Source of the DNA: Phycisphaerales bacterium | GTDB lineage: Bacteria > Planctomycetota > Phycisphaerae > Tepidisphaerales > Tepidisphaeraceae | Direction of reading: 5' to 3' | NCBI GenBank assembly: GCA_025361735.1 | Contig: JANYKD010000563.1 | Coordinates: forward strand, 1 to 61,059 | DNA length: 61,059 nucleotides | Shown: positions 36,981-45,796 of the stretch, one piece after another | Numbering within the stretch: the stretch's first letter is position 1 | How the letters are laid out: each line of letters starts with the position of its first letter | Notes under the pieces: model-generated | What the model was told of the DNA's origin: nothing | The model's input: only the letters and a program-made list of their open reading frames with translations | The model's database searches: none | Translations under genes and position numbers: made by a program

Positions 36981-38033
36981 TTAGAACTGCGGCATCTGCT
37001 GGGTCAGGCAGTGGATGGCGCCGCGGCCCCAGATGAGGTCGTAGCAGTCGATGCCGACGACCTTGCGGTCGGGCAGGCGCTTCTGGAGGATCTCGACGGC
37101 TTTGGCATCGTGCTTCTTGTGGCGATAGGTGGGCACGAGGACCGCGCCGTTGACGAAGTAGAAGTTGGCGTAGGTGGCCGGGAGGCGCTGGTTTTCGTAC
37201 TCGACAACGCCGGGCATGGGGAGTTCCACGATCTCGAATGGCCGGCCATCGCGGTCGCGAAGCAGTTCGAGGCGGTGGCGGTTGTCGCGCAGTGCCTTGT
37301 AGTTGACGTCCTTCGGGTCCTGCTCGACGGCCGCCACGATGGTTGTCGGGCTGATGAAACGGGCCAGGTCGTCGACGTGTCCGTCGGTGTCGTCGCCGAC
37401 GATTCCCTCGCCGAGCCAGCAGACCTGCTTCACGCCGTAGAAATCGCAGAGATTCCGCTCGATCTGCTTCTTCGAGAGGTTGGGATTGCGATTCTTGTTG
37501 AGCAGGCACGATTCGGTGGTCAGGACAGTTCCGGCACCGTTGAAGTCGACCGAGCCGCCTTCGAGGATCATGGCGGGGCGAAAGACCTCGAGACGGAGCA
37601 GTTCGGCGATGCGCGTGGGGACGGCATCATCATCGTCAAACGGCGGGTATTTGCCGCCCAGGGCGTTGTAGCCCCAGTCGACAACGGCGGCCTGATGTCC
37701 GCCGCCTTTCTTCGGCTTGAGGACAAATGCCGGGCCATGGTCGCGGCACCAGCACTCGTTGGTCTTCACATAGTGGAAGTAGATATTCCAGAGCGGGCGG
37801 CCGTGGTTTTCGAGCTGGCTGCGGACAATGTATTCGTAGTTGGCGTTGGGTACGTTGACGTGGACTTCCTCACGGGCGGCGATTTCGCGGATGATCTTCG
37901 AGAGGTTGTCGGGGATGGTGTGGTACTTCCCGGGAAAGGAAAGAGCCTCGGGACGCGGCCATGACAGCCATGTCCCGCGATGCGGGAACCATTCGGGAGG
38001 AAACGTGTAGCCGAGTTCTGCGGGTGTTTTCAT
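36981..38033 (-). CDS. aguA: Agmatine deiminase
   Basis: EWFPHRGTWLSWP, ECWCRDHGPAF, LEGGSVDFNGAGTVLTTESCLLN, GDDTDGHVDDLARF. Confidence 0.93.
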   Translation of the reverse strand: MKTPAELGYTFPPEWFPHRGTWLSWPRPEALSFPGKYHTIPDNLSKIIREIAAREEVHVNVPNANYEYIVRSQLENHGRPLWNIYFHYVKTNECWCRDHGPAFVLKPKKGGGHQAAVVDWGYNALGGKYPPFDDDDAVPTRIAELLRLEVFRPAMILEGGSVDFNGAGTVLTTESCLLNKNRNPNLSKKQIERNLCDFYGVKQVCWLGEGIVGDDTDGHVDDLARFISPTTIVAAVEQDPKDVNYKALRDNRHRLELLRDRDGRPFEIVELPMPGVVEYENQRLPATYANFYFVNGAVLVPTYRHKKHDAKAVEILQKRLPDRKVVGIDCYDLIWGRGAIHCLTQQMPQF

Positions 38034-38048
38034 GGCTGTCTGTGGTTT

Positions 38049-39011
38049 CTAGTCTATGAAGCGACGGGACAGTTCGGCGTAAGCGTCGGTCCGGCGGTCG
38101 CGAAGGAACGGCCAATGTGTCCGGCTGTACTCGACGCGGTCGAGATCGCAGGGGACGATGACAATTTCCTCGCGGCCGGGCGACGCCCGGTGCATCACCT
38201 GGCCATCGGGCGAGGCGACAAAGGATTGGCCCCAGAACTCGATGCCGTTCTGGGTGCTGGGTCCTGGGTGCAGAGTGGACAATACCGAGTTCTGAGTGCT
38301 GAGTGCTGAGGCGGAAATGCGTTCGTGGCCAACACGGTTGGTGGCGCAGACGTAGCAGCCATTGGCGATGGCGTGGGAGCGCTGGATCAGTTCCCAGGCT
38401 TCGTGCTGGGCCTTGCCGAGTTGCTGTTTCTCGGCCGGGTGCCAGCCGATGGCCGTGGGGTAGAAGAGGATGTCGGCGCCCTGGAGGGCGGTCAGGCGGG
38501 CGGCCTCGGGAAACCACTGGTCCCAGCAGATGAGCACGCCAATAGTGGCATACCTGGTCTTCCAGGACTTAAAGCCCAAGTCACCGGGCGCGAAATAGAA
38601 CTTCTCGTAATAGAGCGGATCGTCGGGAACGTGCATCTTGCGATAGATGCCCAGGAGCGAGCCATCGGCGTCGATGATGACGGCCGTGTTGTGATAGAGC
38701 CCATTGGCTCGTTTCTCAAAGATCGAACCGACGATGACCACGCTGCGCTTGCGTGCCAGTTTGCGGAGCGCGTCGGTGGTTGGGCCGGGGATCGACTCGG
38801 CCAGAGCGAAGTGGGCGTAATCTTCGGATTGGCAGAAGTAGGGGGTTCGGAACAGTTCCTGGGTGCAGAGGATGCGGGCGCCGCGTGTGGCGGCCTGTTC
38901 GAGGAGGTGCAACTGACGGTCGAGGTTGGTTGCGGGATCGGCCGAGCAGGCCATCTGGGTGAGCCCGATGGTTACGCTGTTGTCAGAAGTTCTCGGTTTA
39001 CGGCTTGTCAT
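38049..39011 (-). CDS. aguB: N-carbamoylputrescine amidase (nitrilase superfamily)
   Basis: TIGLTQMACSADPATNLD, CTQELFRTPYFCQSED, YRKMHVPDDPLYYEKFYFAPGD, GVLICWDQWFPEAAR. Confidence 0.92.
   Translation of the reverse strand: MTSRKPRTSDNSVTIGLTQMACSADPATNLDRQLHLLEQAATRGARILCTQELFRTPYFCQSEDYAHFALAESIPGPTTDALRKLARKRSVVIVGSIFEKRANGLYHNTAVIIDADGSLLGIYRKMHVPDDPLYYEKFYFAPGDLGFKSWKTRYATIGVLICWDQWFPEAARLTALQGADILFYPTAIGWHPAEKQQLGKAQHEAWELIQRSHAIANGCYVCATNRVGHERISASALSTQNSVLSTLHPGPSTQNGIEFWGQSFVASPDGQVMHRASPGREEIVIVPCDLDRVEYSRTHWPFLRDRRTDAYAELSRRFID
38247..38309. repeat. Heptanucleotide array (9 x 7 = 63 bp) in frame inside aguB
   Basis: GTTCTGG GTGCTGG GTCCTGG GTGCAGA GTGGACA ATACCGA GTTCTGA GTGCTGA GTGCTGA; minus-strand translation SALSTQNSVLSTLHPGPSTQN. 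Confidence 0.9.
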
Positions 39012-39148
39012 TGTTTTCTGGTCGCCAAGATGGCATGATAAGCTCAAAGGCGTCCAATAACCATCCGCCGGCTTGCTATCCGGGGCTTTACCGTGAAGAA
39101 TATTGCCTTGGATCGCAAGATCTACGCACCAGGAACCGACACCAAGGA

Positions 39149-40606
39149 ATGGCGGCGCCGTCCGCCAGGAGTACGCCAGTGCCAATCCGCGTTCGATGTC
39201 CACGCTGCTGGGAAACAGCGGAAGTCCCCGACGAGGCCCGCGGCAAGATGGGGCGATGCAATTCCTGCGGCGCCATCGTGAAAGTTCCCGAGCGAATCGC
39301 CAAGGTATGCTTTATCTGTGGCAAGGATGTCACTCATCTTAAGCACACCAAGGATGTGGATAACAACTATCTCTGCATGGATTGCTGGGAGAACCGCAAC
39401 CCGGCACAGCGGGAGAGTTTCAACATTCCCACGGTCGAATGTTCGATCTGCCATGCCACCTTCGCCGAGGGCGAGGGGTTCGACCGCGACGGGAAACCCC
39501 TCTGCCGCGACTGTCATCGCGTGCTGAGCAAGGACAAGGATAACGTCGGCGTCAGCCAGGCTTTCGCCGCGGCCGGGGACGGCTCGTTCTTCGCAGACGA
39601 CGATCTTGAGGTCAAACCGCAGATGGCGGGCACCGCTGCCTCGGCAACGTTGGCGGCCACGGCGCCGGCGGTCAAGCCTTCCCTGCAGAATCTCGACGAT
39701 CTGGTGCGGATTCGCGAACCGGAAAAGCACCTGGACGACGAGGAGGAGTCGAAATCGAAGATGCCGGCCAAATGGGAGCCGCTCTCGGTCATCGGCGATC
39801 GTGAGTTCTCTACATCCAAGCCCTCGACAGCCCAGTTGGCCGCCGCCGTTGCACAGGCTCGCCGGCTGGATGGGATGCTGCCCACGGCGATGGCGCTGCT
39901 GGCGCTGGCGGCCGCCGGCTTTGCCATCTATTTGCACCACGGTTCGCGCCCGACATGGCTGGAGGCAAATCGCACGCGGTTGGAGATACTCAAAGCGCAG
40001 GGCGATGTGCTGGTTGACGCCGGCCGGGCGGACAAGGGCATCGCGAAATACCACCAGCTTCTGAAGATGGTCAACGGCCAGGCGATTTCCGATGCGGAGA
40101 TCCGCAAGCTCATCAAGGACACGCAAGTGGCGGCCGACCGGGCGGGTGCGATGGTGATCGATCCCTGGGAAGACCAGAACCGGACCAAGTTGCTGGTGTT
40201 GCGCGCGGAGGCGGATATCCTCGTGCTCGTCGGCAAGCAGCGCGAGGGTATCGAACGCTACACGGAGATGATCCGCATGGCGGCCGGGCATCCGCTCAGC
40301 AAGGAAATGAACGAGGAGATCCATCAGGCGCAGATAGCCATGCAGCAGGCGAAGAGCGAGCCGCTGCGGGTCGAGCCCACGCCAAGCCGCCGGTTACGAT
40401 CCCAAATCCCAAGCCGCCGGTCGATCCCGGGCCGAAGGCGACGGTCGTGCCGACGCCCGTGCCGGTACCTGTTCCCACACCTGTGCCGACGACCAAGACG
40501 ACCGATACGCACGTGGCCGGCCAGAATCCCGATCCGCCGCCTGTCGATCCGAATCACAAAATCAGGCCGAACATATTTGACACCCCCCCGGATAAGCCGG
40601 ATCTGA
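39149..40606 (+). CDS. Zinc-ribbon/LIM-like N-terminal, TM, TPR-like protein; C-terminus apparently frameshifted
   Basis: CPRCWETAEV..CNSCGAIV..CFICGKDV..CMDCWENR..CSICHATF..CRDCH; Pro-rich tail continues in another frame to 40647. Confidence 0.7.
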   Translation: MAAPSARSTPVPIRVRCPRCWETAEVPDEARGKMGRCNSCGAIVKVPERIAKVCFICGKDVTHLKHTKDVDNNYLCMDCWENRNPAQRESFNIPTVECSICHATFAEGEGFDRDGKPLCRDCHRVLSKDKDNVGVSQAFAAAGDGSFFADDDLEVKPQMAGTAASATLAATAPAVKPSLQNLDDLVRIREPEKHLDDEEESKSKMPAKWEPLSVIGDREFSTSKPSTAQLAAAVAQARRLDGMLPTAMALLALAAAGFAIYLHHGSRPTWLEANRTRLEILKAQGDVLVDAGRADKGIAKYHQLLKMVNGQAISDAEIRKLIKDTQVAADRAGAMVIDPWEDQNRTKLLVLRAEADILVLVGKQREGIERYTEMIRMAAGHPLSKEMNEEIHQAQIAMQQAKSEPLRVEPTPSRRLRSQIPSRRSIPGRRRRSCRRPCRYLFPHLCRRPRRPIRTWPARIPIRRLSIRITKSGRTYLTPPRISRI

Positions 40607-40692
40607 AGGCCCCCAAGTCGACGACGCGAAAATCGGTATTTGACTAGCGGTTTTGTTCGCGACCGGGCGGTCTTCCGCTAATATCATTACTC

Positions 40693-41541
40693 GTGGAACC
40701 ATTGGGTCTTATCGCAGGCGAGGGGATTTTTCCCGTGCTCGTGGCCCGCGGCGCGAAAGCGGCGGGGCGGCGGGTGATCTGCGCAGCGCTGAATGGTTGT
40801 GCTTCGCCGCAGCTCCAGCTCGAGTGCGACGTCTTTCGCTGGGTGGGCGTGGTCCGCATGGGGCAGTGGATCCGCCTGTTGCAGCGTGAGGGCTGTTCCC
40901 AGGCGATTATGGTCGGGCGCGTCCGAAAAACCCACATGTACGATCCGTGGCGATATCTGCGCTTCATCCCGGATTTCCGCACGATCAGCCTCTGGCTGCG
41001 GCGGCTGCGTCGCGACAAACGTCCGTACACCATGCTCAAGGCCATCGCCGACGAGCTCTCATCCTCAGGTGTTCAATTGATCGACTCAACAACGTATTGT
41101 CAGGAACATCTGGCCCTTCCCGGTGTCATGACTCGCCGCCAGCCGACCGAACAACAGCAATTGGATATCGTGTTCGGCTGGGAGCTCTGTTCGGCGCTGA
41201 GCCGCATGGACGTGGGCCAGGCCATCGCCGTCTATCAGCGCGACGTGATCGCGGTCGAAGCCCTGGAAGGCACCAACGCGATGATCGAGCGGGCCGGCCA
41301 GCTATGCAAGGTGAAGGGGTGGACGGTCATCAAGGTGTCCAATACGCAGCGCGACATGCGCGTCGATGTGCCCGTGATCGGCGCTCAGACGATCGAGAAA
41401 CTGCACGAGGCGGGCGCCGGCTGCATCGTGCTCGAGCCGGGCAAGACGCTGATACTCGAGAAACCCAAGGTGCTGGAACTGGCCGACCGGTATAAGATCG
41501 CCATTGTGGGGTTCGAGTCGGCCGTCAAAGAGAAGGTGTGA
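40693..41541 (+). CDS. lpxI: UDP-2,3-diacylglucosamine diphosphatase LpxI (DUF1009)
   Basis: GLIAGEGIFPVLVARGAKAAGRRVICAAL; QRDVIAVEALEGTNAMIERAG; MRVDVPVIGAQTIEKLHEAGAGCIVLEPGKTLILEK. Confidence 0.88.
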   Translation: MEPLGLIAGEGIFPVLVARGAKAAGRRVICAALNGCASPQLQLECDVFRWVGVVRMGQWIRLLQREGCSQAIMVGRVRKTHMYDPWRYLRFIPDFRTISLWLRRLRRDKRPYTMLKAIADELSSSGVQLIDSTTYCQEHLALPGVMTRRQPTEQQQLDIVFGWELCSALSRMDVGQAIAVYQRDVIAVEALEGTNAMIERAGQLCKVKGWTVIKVSNTQRDMRVDVPVIGAQTIEKLHEAGAGCIVLEPGKTLILEKPKVLELADRYKIAIVGFESAVKEKV

Positions 41542-41614
41542 GGCGTTTGGCGTCGCCAGATCGGCGGACACCGCGATCGAGTTTCGGGGCGATTTTCACT
41601 GGAAACACATTGTT

Positions 41615-41630
41615 TTGAGTATATACTCAA
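41615..41630. promoter_or_regulatory. Perfect 16-bp palindrome TTGAGTATATACTCAA, probable TA operator
   Basis: 8 bp before ATG of the BrnT-like ORF. Confidence 0.7.
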
Positions 41631-41638
41631 TACGTACG

Positions 41639-41875
41639 ATGAGGCCGCGCGACTACGGTTTTCACTGGAACGCCTGGAATGTCGCCCAGGTGGAAAAGCA
41701 TGGCCTGACGGTAGCGGATGTCCAGTTCGTTGTTTGGAATGCGCGTCATCCATTCCCGAGACACTACAAGCGTGGTGGATGGGAGGTGCGCGGCCGCACA
41801 CCGCAACAGCGGTTGATTCAGGTCTTTTTCTTTGTCGACAATTATGGTGACATCTATGTCTATCATGCCGAATAG
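41639..41875 (+). CDS. BrnT-like (RelE/ParE-fold) toxin, short form
   Basis: YGFHWNAWNVAQVEKHGLTVADVQFVVWN resembles the BrnT FxWDxxKxxxNxxKHG pattern. Confidence 0.6.
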   Translation: MRPRDYGFHWNAWNVAQVEKHGLTVADVQFVVWNARHPFPRHYKRGGWEVRGRTPQQRLIQVFFFVDNYGDIYVYHAE

Positions 41876-42218
41876 ATCGCTCGGAAAAGCACCGATGAAG
41901 AAAGAACGCCCTCTGCGTAACGCGTGGCCGAGTATGTCCGATGCCGAACGCGAGGCCTTTATCGGGCAGATGAAACTCGATCTGGAAAAGGGGATACATG
42001 AGGTGCCGGAGGCGGACGAGCAGGCCCGTTTGGACCAGGTGATGACCCGGCTGCGGAGCCGAGGACGGCCGCGGATTGGGAAGGGGGCAAAGCGCGTGCT
42101 GGTAACGATCGAAAGGGATCTGTTGGCGCGTGCCGACAAATTCGCTCGCAAGAATGGCTACACGCGGGCGGCCCTGATAGCGCATGCTCTTCATAGTGTG
42201 ATGTCTCGTGCAGGATGA
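41856..42218 (+). CDS. Probable RHH-type antitoxin (BrnA-like)
   Basis: Overlaps toxin by 20 nt; MKKERPLRNAWPSMSDAER...RGRPRIGKGAKRVLVTIERDLLARADKFARKNGYTRAALIAHAL. Confidence 0.65.
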   Translation: MSIMPNRSLGKAPMKKERPLRNAWPSMSDAEREAFIGQMKLDLEKGIHEVPEADEQARLDQVMTRLRSRGRPRIGKGAKRVLVTIERDLLARADKFARKNGYTRAALIAHALHSVMSRAG

Positions 42219-42248
42219 CGAGTTTCGCCCGGACCGGGCAGGAGCACC

Positions 42249-43289
42249 ATGGACACCGATACCACACAAACTCCCCCGCAGCCGCCGGCGTCGCCTCGGG
42301 CAACGCGGGGTCGCACGCTCGTGCTGGTTCTGACGCTTATGTCGGCCGCCTGGTTGCTGACGGCCGCCGGGTTCTTCCCGCCGGCGGGGCAGAAGAAGGG
42401 GGATGCGCTGCGTCTGCTGGGGCGGCTTCATCCGCTGATGGTGCATCTGCCCGTCACGCTGGTGCCGCTGGCGGTTTTGTTTGAGGCGTTGGGCGTCTTC
42501 AAACGGTTCGAGCACTTGAAGCGAGCGGCCGGACTGGTGCTGGGCATGGCTGCCCTCACGGCCGTGGGGGCGGCTGTCCATGGCTATCTTCTGGCATCGG
42601 CCGATGGCTATGAGGTTACCTCGCTGCTGAAGTGGCACATGTGGACCGGGATCTCGGTGGCCATCCTGACCATGGGCTGTTGGACGGTGCGCTGTTTTAC
42701 GCCCAGTCGCTGGTGGCTGGGCAGCTTGTATGTGCTGTTGCTGACGGGGACGGTCGGCACGCTGTTCGTCGCGGCCCATTTCGGGGGCTCGCTTAGTCAT
42801 GGCGAGGATTATTTGACTGAGTTCCTTCCGCCATCGATCAGAGGTCGGCTGGGCATTCAATTGCACAAGAAAGCGGGCAGCCCGACTGCCCAGGCGGGCG
42901 AGACGCGTCCGTCGGGTCCGCCCACGGTGTATTTCACGATCATCGCTCCGGCCCTGGAGCGGCACTGTGTACAGTGTCACGGCGCGGTAAAGATCAAGGG
43001 CGGCTTGCGTCTGGACAGCCTTGACAGCCTACTCAAGGGCGGCAAGACGGGTGCGGTGGTCACGCCGAAGGATTCGGCCAAGAGCGACCTGTACCGGCGG
43101 ATCACGCTCAAGAGCGACGATGAGGATTACATGCCCCCCGATGGTAAGCCCTCGTTACCGGCGGATGTGGTCAAGATCATCGGCTGGTGGATACAGGATG
43201 GCGCGTCAGGCCAGCGCATGCTGGATGATCTGAAGTCGGCGCCCCAGGACATCCAGCAGGCGGCAATCAGATTGACGGCCGGCAAGTGA
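42249..43289 (+). CDS. DUF2231 membrane domain fused to planctomycete-type cytochrome c
   Basis: LGRLHPLMVHLPVTLVPLAVLFE; ALERHCVQCHGAVKIKGGLRLDS; MPPDGKPSL. Confidence 0.85.
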   Translation: MDTDTTQTPPQPPASPRATRGRTLVLVLTLMSAAWLLTAAGFFPPAGQKKGDALRLLGRLHPLMVHLPVTLVPLAVLFEALGVFKRFEHLKRAAGLVLGMAALTAVGAAVHGYLLASADGYEVTSLLKWHMWTGISVAILTMGCWTVRCFTPSRWWLGSLYVLLLTGTVGTLFVAAHFGGSLSHGEDYLTEFLPPSIRGRLGIQLHKKAGSPTAQAGETRPSGPPTVYFTIIAPALERHCVQCHGAVKIKGGLRLDSLDSLLKGGKTGAVVTPKDSAKSDLYRRITLKSDDEDYMPPDGKPSLPADVVKIIGWWIQDGASGQRMLDDLKSAPQDIQQAAIRLTAGK

Positions 43290-43323
43290 CATCCGCCGCG
43301 TCCGGCCGTAACATCCGCTTTCC

Positions 43324-43878
43324 ATGACCGCATTTCAACTTGTTCAATCCATCTACTGGCTGGCCCTGACCACATGGTTCGGGGGCTTGTTGTTCATTGC
43401 CGTCGCCTGGCCGGTAATTTTCACGGTCGTCAAAGAGGAAGATCCGACACTGCCGCGTGTGCTTTCGGTAAATGTGGATCACGATCATGCGAGCCTGCTG
43501 GCCGGGACGATCGTTGGTACGCTGGTTCGCCACATCGGCCTGATTCAACTGTGTTGCGCGTCGGTCGTCATGGTGATGCTGGTTTGCCAGTGGTTTGTGA
43601 TCGGCGATGGCTGGCACAACCGGCTGTCAGGAATCGTGCGCTGCACGTCGTTTGCGGGCTCGGCCATCATGCTCGTGGTCGATCGCTATGTAGTGTGGCC
43701 CAAGGCATGGAAAGCCCGCGAGGAGTTCATCGAGAACGCCGATGATCCCGACAAGGCGAATGTCATCCGCGAGCGTTTCATCAGGCACCAGCGGGAGAGC
43801 GTGCGGCTGATGCTCTATCAACTGGTCCTCCTTTCACTGATGGTGGTGTTCAGCAGCGCCATCACGCCGAGGTGGTAG
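43324..43878 (+). CDS. DUF4149-like membrane protein
   Basis: YWLALTTWFGGLLFIAVAWPVIF; 4 predicted TMs. Confidence 0.6.
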   Translation: MTAFQLVQSIYWLALTTWFGGLLFIAVAWPVIFTVVKEEDPTLPRVLSVNVDHDHASLLAGTIVGTLVRHIGLIQLCCASVVMVMLVCQWFVIGDGWHNRLSGIVRCTSFAGSAIMLVVDRYVVWPKAWKAREEFIENADDPDKANVIRERFIRHQRESVRLMLYQLVLLSLMVVFSSAITPRW

Positions 43879-43880
43879 CC

Positions 43881-44543
43881 ATGGCCGGTGTCACAATTAA
43901 GACCGTGCAACAGCGTGCCGAACGAGTCCAGATCATCCTGCCCGTGCTCAAGCGCATGTACCCGGATGCCAAGTGCAGCCTCAATCACACGAACCCGTTC
44001 GAACTGTTGATCGCCACGATTCTATCGGCCCAGTGTACGGACGACCGCGTCAACATCGTCACCAAGGACCTGTTCCGCAAGTATCGCAGCGCGGCCGAAC
44101 TGGCGCGTGTGGCGCAGGAAGAACTGGAGAAGGATATCCAGTCGACCGGGTTCTTCCGCAACAAGGCCAAAAGCCTGCGCGGGATGGCGACCGCGCTGGC
44201 TGAGAAGCATGGAGGCCAGGTGCCGGCCGAGATGGAATCGCTGACCTCGCTTCCTGGTGTCGGCAGGAAGACGGCCAATGTGGTGCTGGGAAATGCTTTT
44301 GGGAAGAACGAAGGGGTGGTGGTGGACACGCATGTCGGCCGGATTTCGCAGCGGTTGGGGCTGACGAAGCACGACGATCCCGTGAAGATCGAGCAGGATC
44401 TGATGCAGGTCATACCCCAGGAGGATTGGGCGCTGTGGTCACATCTGTTGATCTATCATGGCCGCCGGGTTTGTCAGGCGCGCAAGCCGAAGTGCGATGT
44501 CTGTGAGCTGGCCAAATGGTGTCCGTCGGCGGGGAGTGTGTAG
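43881..44543 (+). CDS. nth: Endonuclease III
   Basis: LIATILSAQCTDDRVN, LPGVGRKTANVVLGNAF, FeS CQARKPKCDVCELAKWC. Confidence 0.95.
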   Translation: MAGVTIKTVQQRAERVQIILPVLKRMYPDAKCSLNHTNPFELLIATILSAQCTDDRVNIVTKDLFRKYRSAAELARVAQEELEKDIQSTGFFRNKAKSLRGMATALAEKHGGQVPAEMESLTSLPGVGRKTANVVLGNAFGKNEGVVVDTHVGRISQRLGLTKHDDPVKIEQDLMQVIPQEDWALWSHLLIYHGRRVCQARKPKCDVCELAKWCPSAGSV

Positions 44544-44559
44544 AGGTCGCAACAAGAAT

Positions 44560-44576
44560 GGTCCGCAGTGCGGACC
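44560..44576. terminator. Hairpin GGTCCGC-AGT-GCGGACC between convergent genes
   Basis: Perfect 7-bp stem immediately after the stop at 44577 (minus strand); no U-tract. Confidence 0.4.
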
Positions 44577-45671
44577 TTACAGATCGTTTAGAAAATCAAT
44601 CAGCACGCGCAGGCGGGCGTGATCGCGGCGGTTGAACTTGAGCACCAGACGTGGAAGGTGCGCCAGGGCCGGTTCGTCGTATTCGAGCGGCAGGGGGGCC
44701 GAGACGCGGAATCCACCGTTGACCACGATGTCAGCGAATCGGATATTCATCTCCTTGAGCTGGGCCTCGCCGGGCTCCCGCTGAAGGCGGATGACCAGCT
44801 CATCGCGGACGGTGCGCACGCTGTGGTAGTTGTTGTAGAAATGCGTGATCTCCCGGATCGCCTCTTCGTTGCTGTCGGTGATCTTGAAGAGCGACAGGTC
44901 GGACTCGTTGATGAACTTCCGCCTGAGCAGCATGTCGATGGCCGGCTGGAGCCAGCCTTTCCAGTAGTCGCCGCCGGGGCGGTCGACGAAGACGATCGGC
45001 AACGGCACACTCTTGCCGGTCTGGATCAGCGTGAGAACTTCGAAGCCCTCGTCGAAGGTTCCAAACCCGCCGGGGAAGAGAGCCACCGCATGACTCGAGC
45101 GCACGAACATCAGCTTGCGCGTGAAGAAGTACTTAAAGTTGATGAGCTTGTCATTGTTGGCGATGGTCGGGTTGGTCTTCTGCTCGAACGGCAGGCGGAT
45201 GGCCAGACCGAAGGAGGGTTCGGGGCCTGCGCCGTCGTGTCCGGCCGCCATAATGCCGTCGCCGGCGCCGGTGATGACCATCCAACCCTTGGCGACAATC
45301 TCGCGGGCAAAGTTGGCGCACTGGATGTAGTCCGGATCCGTCCGTGCGGTCCGCGCGGATCCGAAGATGCTGACCTTGTGCGTATCGCGGTAGGGGGCGA
45401 ACACCTTGAGCGAGTAGCGGATTTCCTTGATGGCCTTGCTGATGAGCTTGATGTCACCGCGGTTGGTCTGGTCGCGCAACAGCTTGATGGCGGTCTCGAT
45501 GATCTCGCCCACGAGGTCGCCCTCGGCTTGCTGCTGCAGTTCGCCGATCAGGTCGGCCGCCAACTGCTGGATCCGGGCCATGGCATCGGGCGACGGCAGG
45601 TGGATGGTCTCGGCGCTTTCCTGAGTCTGCTCCGGATTTTCGGAAAAATGGTCTGTCATTGAAGTGGCCAA
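44577..45671 (-). CDS. LOG family protein (TIGR00730-type Rossmann fold)
   Basis: VSIFGSARTARTDPDYIQCANFAREIVAKGWMVITGAGDGIMAAGHDGA; ALFPGGFGTFDEGFEVLTLIQTGK (PGGxGTxxE). Confidence 0.9.
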   Translation of the reverse strand: MATSMTDHFSENPEQTQESAETIHLPSPDAMARIQQLAADLIGELQQQAEGDLVGEIIETAIKLLRDQTNRGDIKLISKAIKEIRYSLKVFAPYRDTHKVSIFGSARTARTDPDYIQCANFAREIVAKGWMVITGAGDGIMAAGHDGAGPEPSFGLAIRLPFEQKTNPTIANNDKLINFKYFFTRKLMFVRSSHAVALFPGGFGTFDEGFEVLTLIQTGKSVPLPIVFVDRPGGDYWKGWLQPAIDMLLRRKFINESDLSLFKITDSNEEAIREITHFYNNYHSVRTVRDELVIRLQREPGEAQLKEMNIRFADIVVNGGFRVSAPLPLEYDEPALAHLPRLVLKFNRRDHARLRVLIDFLNDL

Positions 45672-45796
45672 TCTTAATCCCTAAACCCTCCGGCCAGAAG
45701 ACCGATAATAGGAATAGTGCCGTTCTCATTGACATCACGGCCAGTCAAGTCTATTCCTTTAGGCGGCGCGTTTGGCGAACAACAGGAGTTGGCAAC

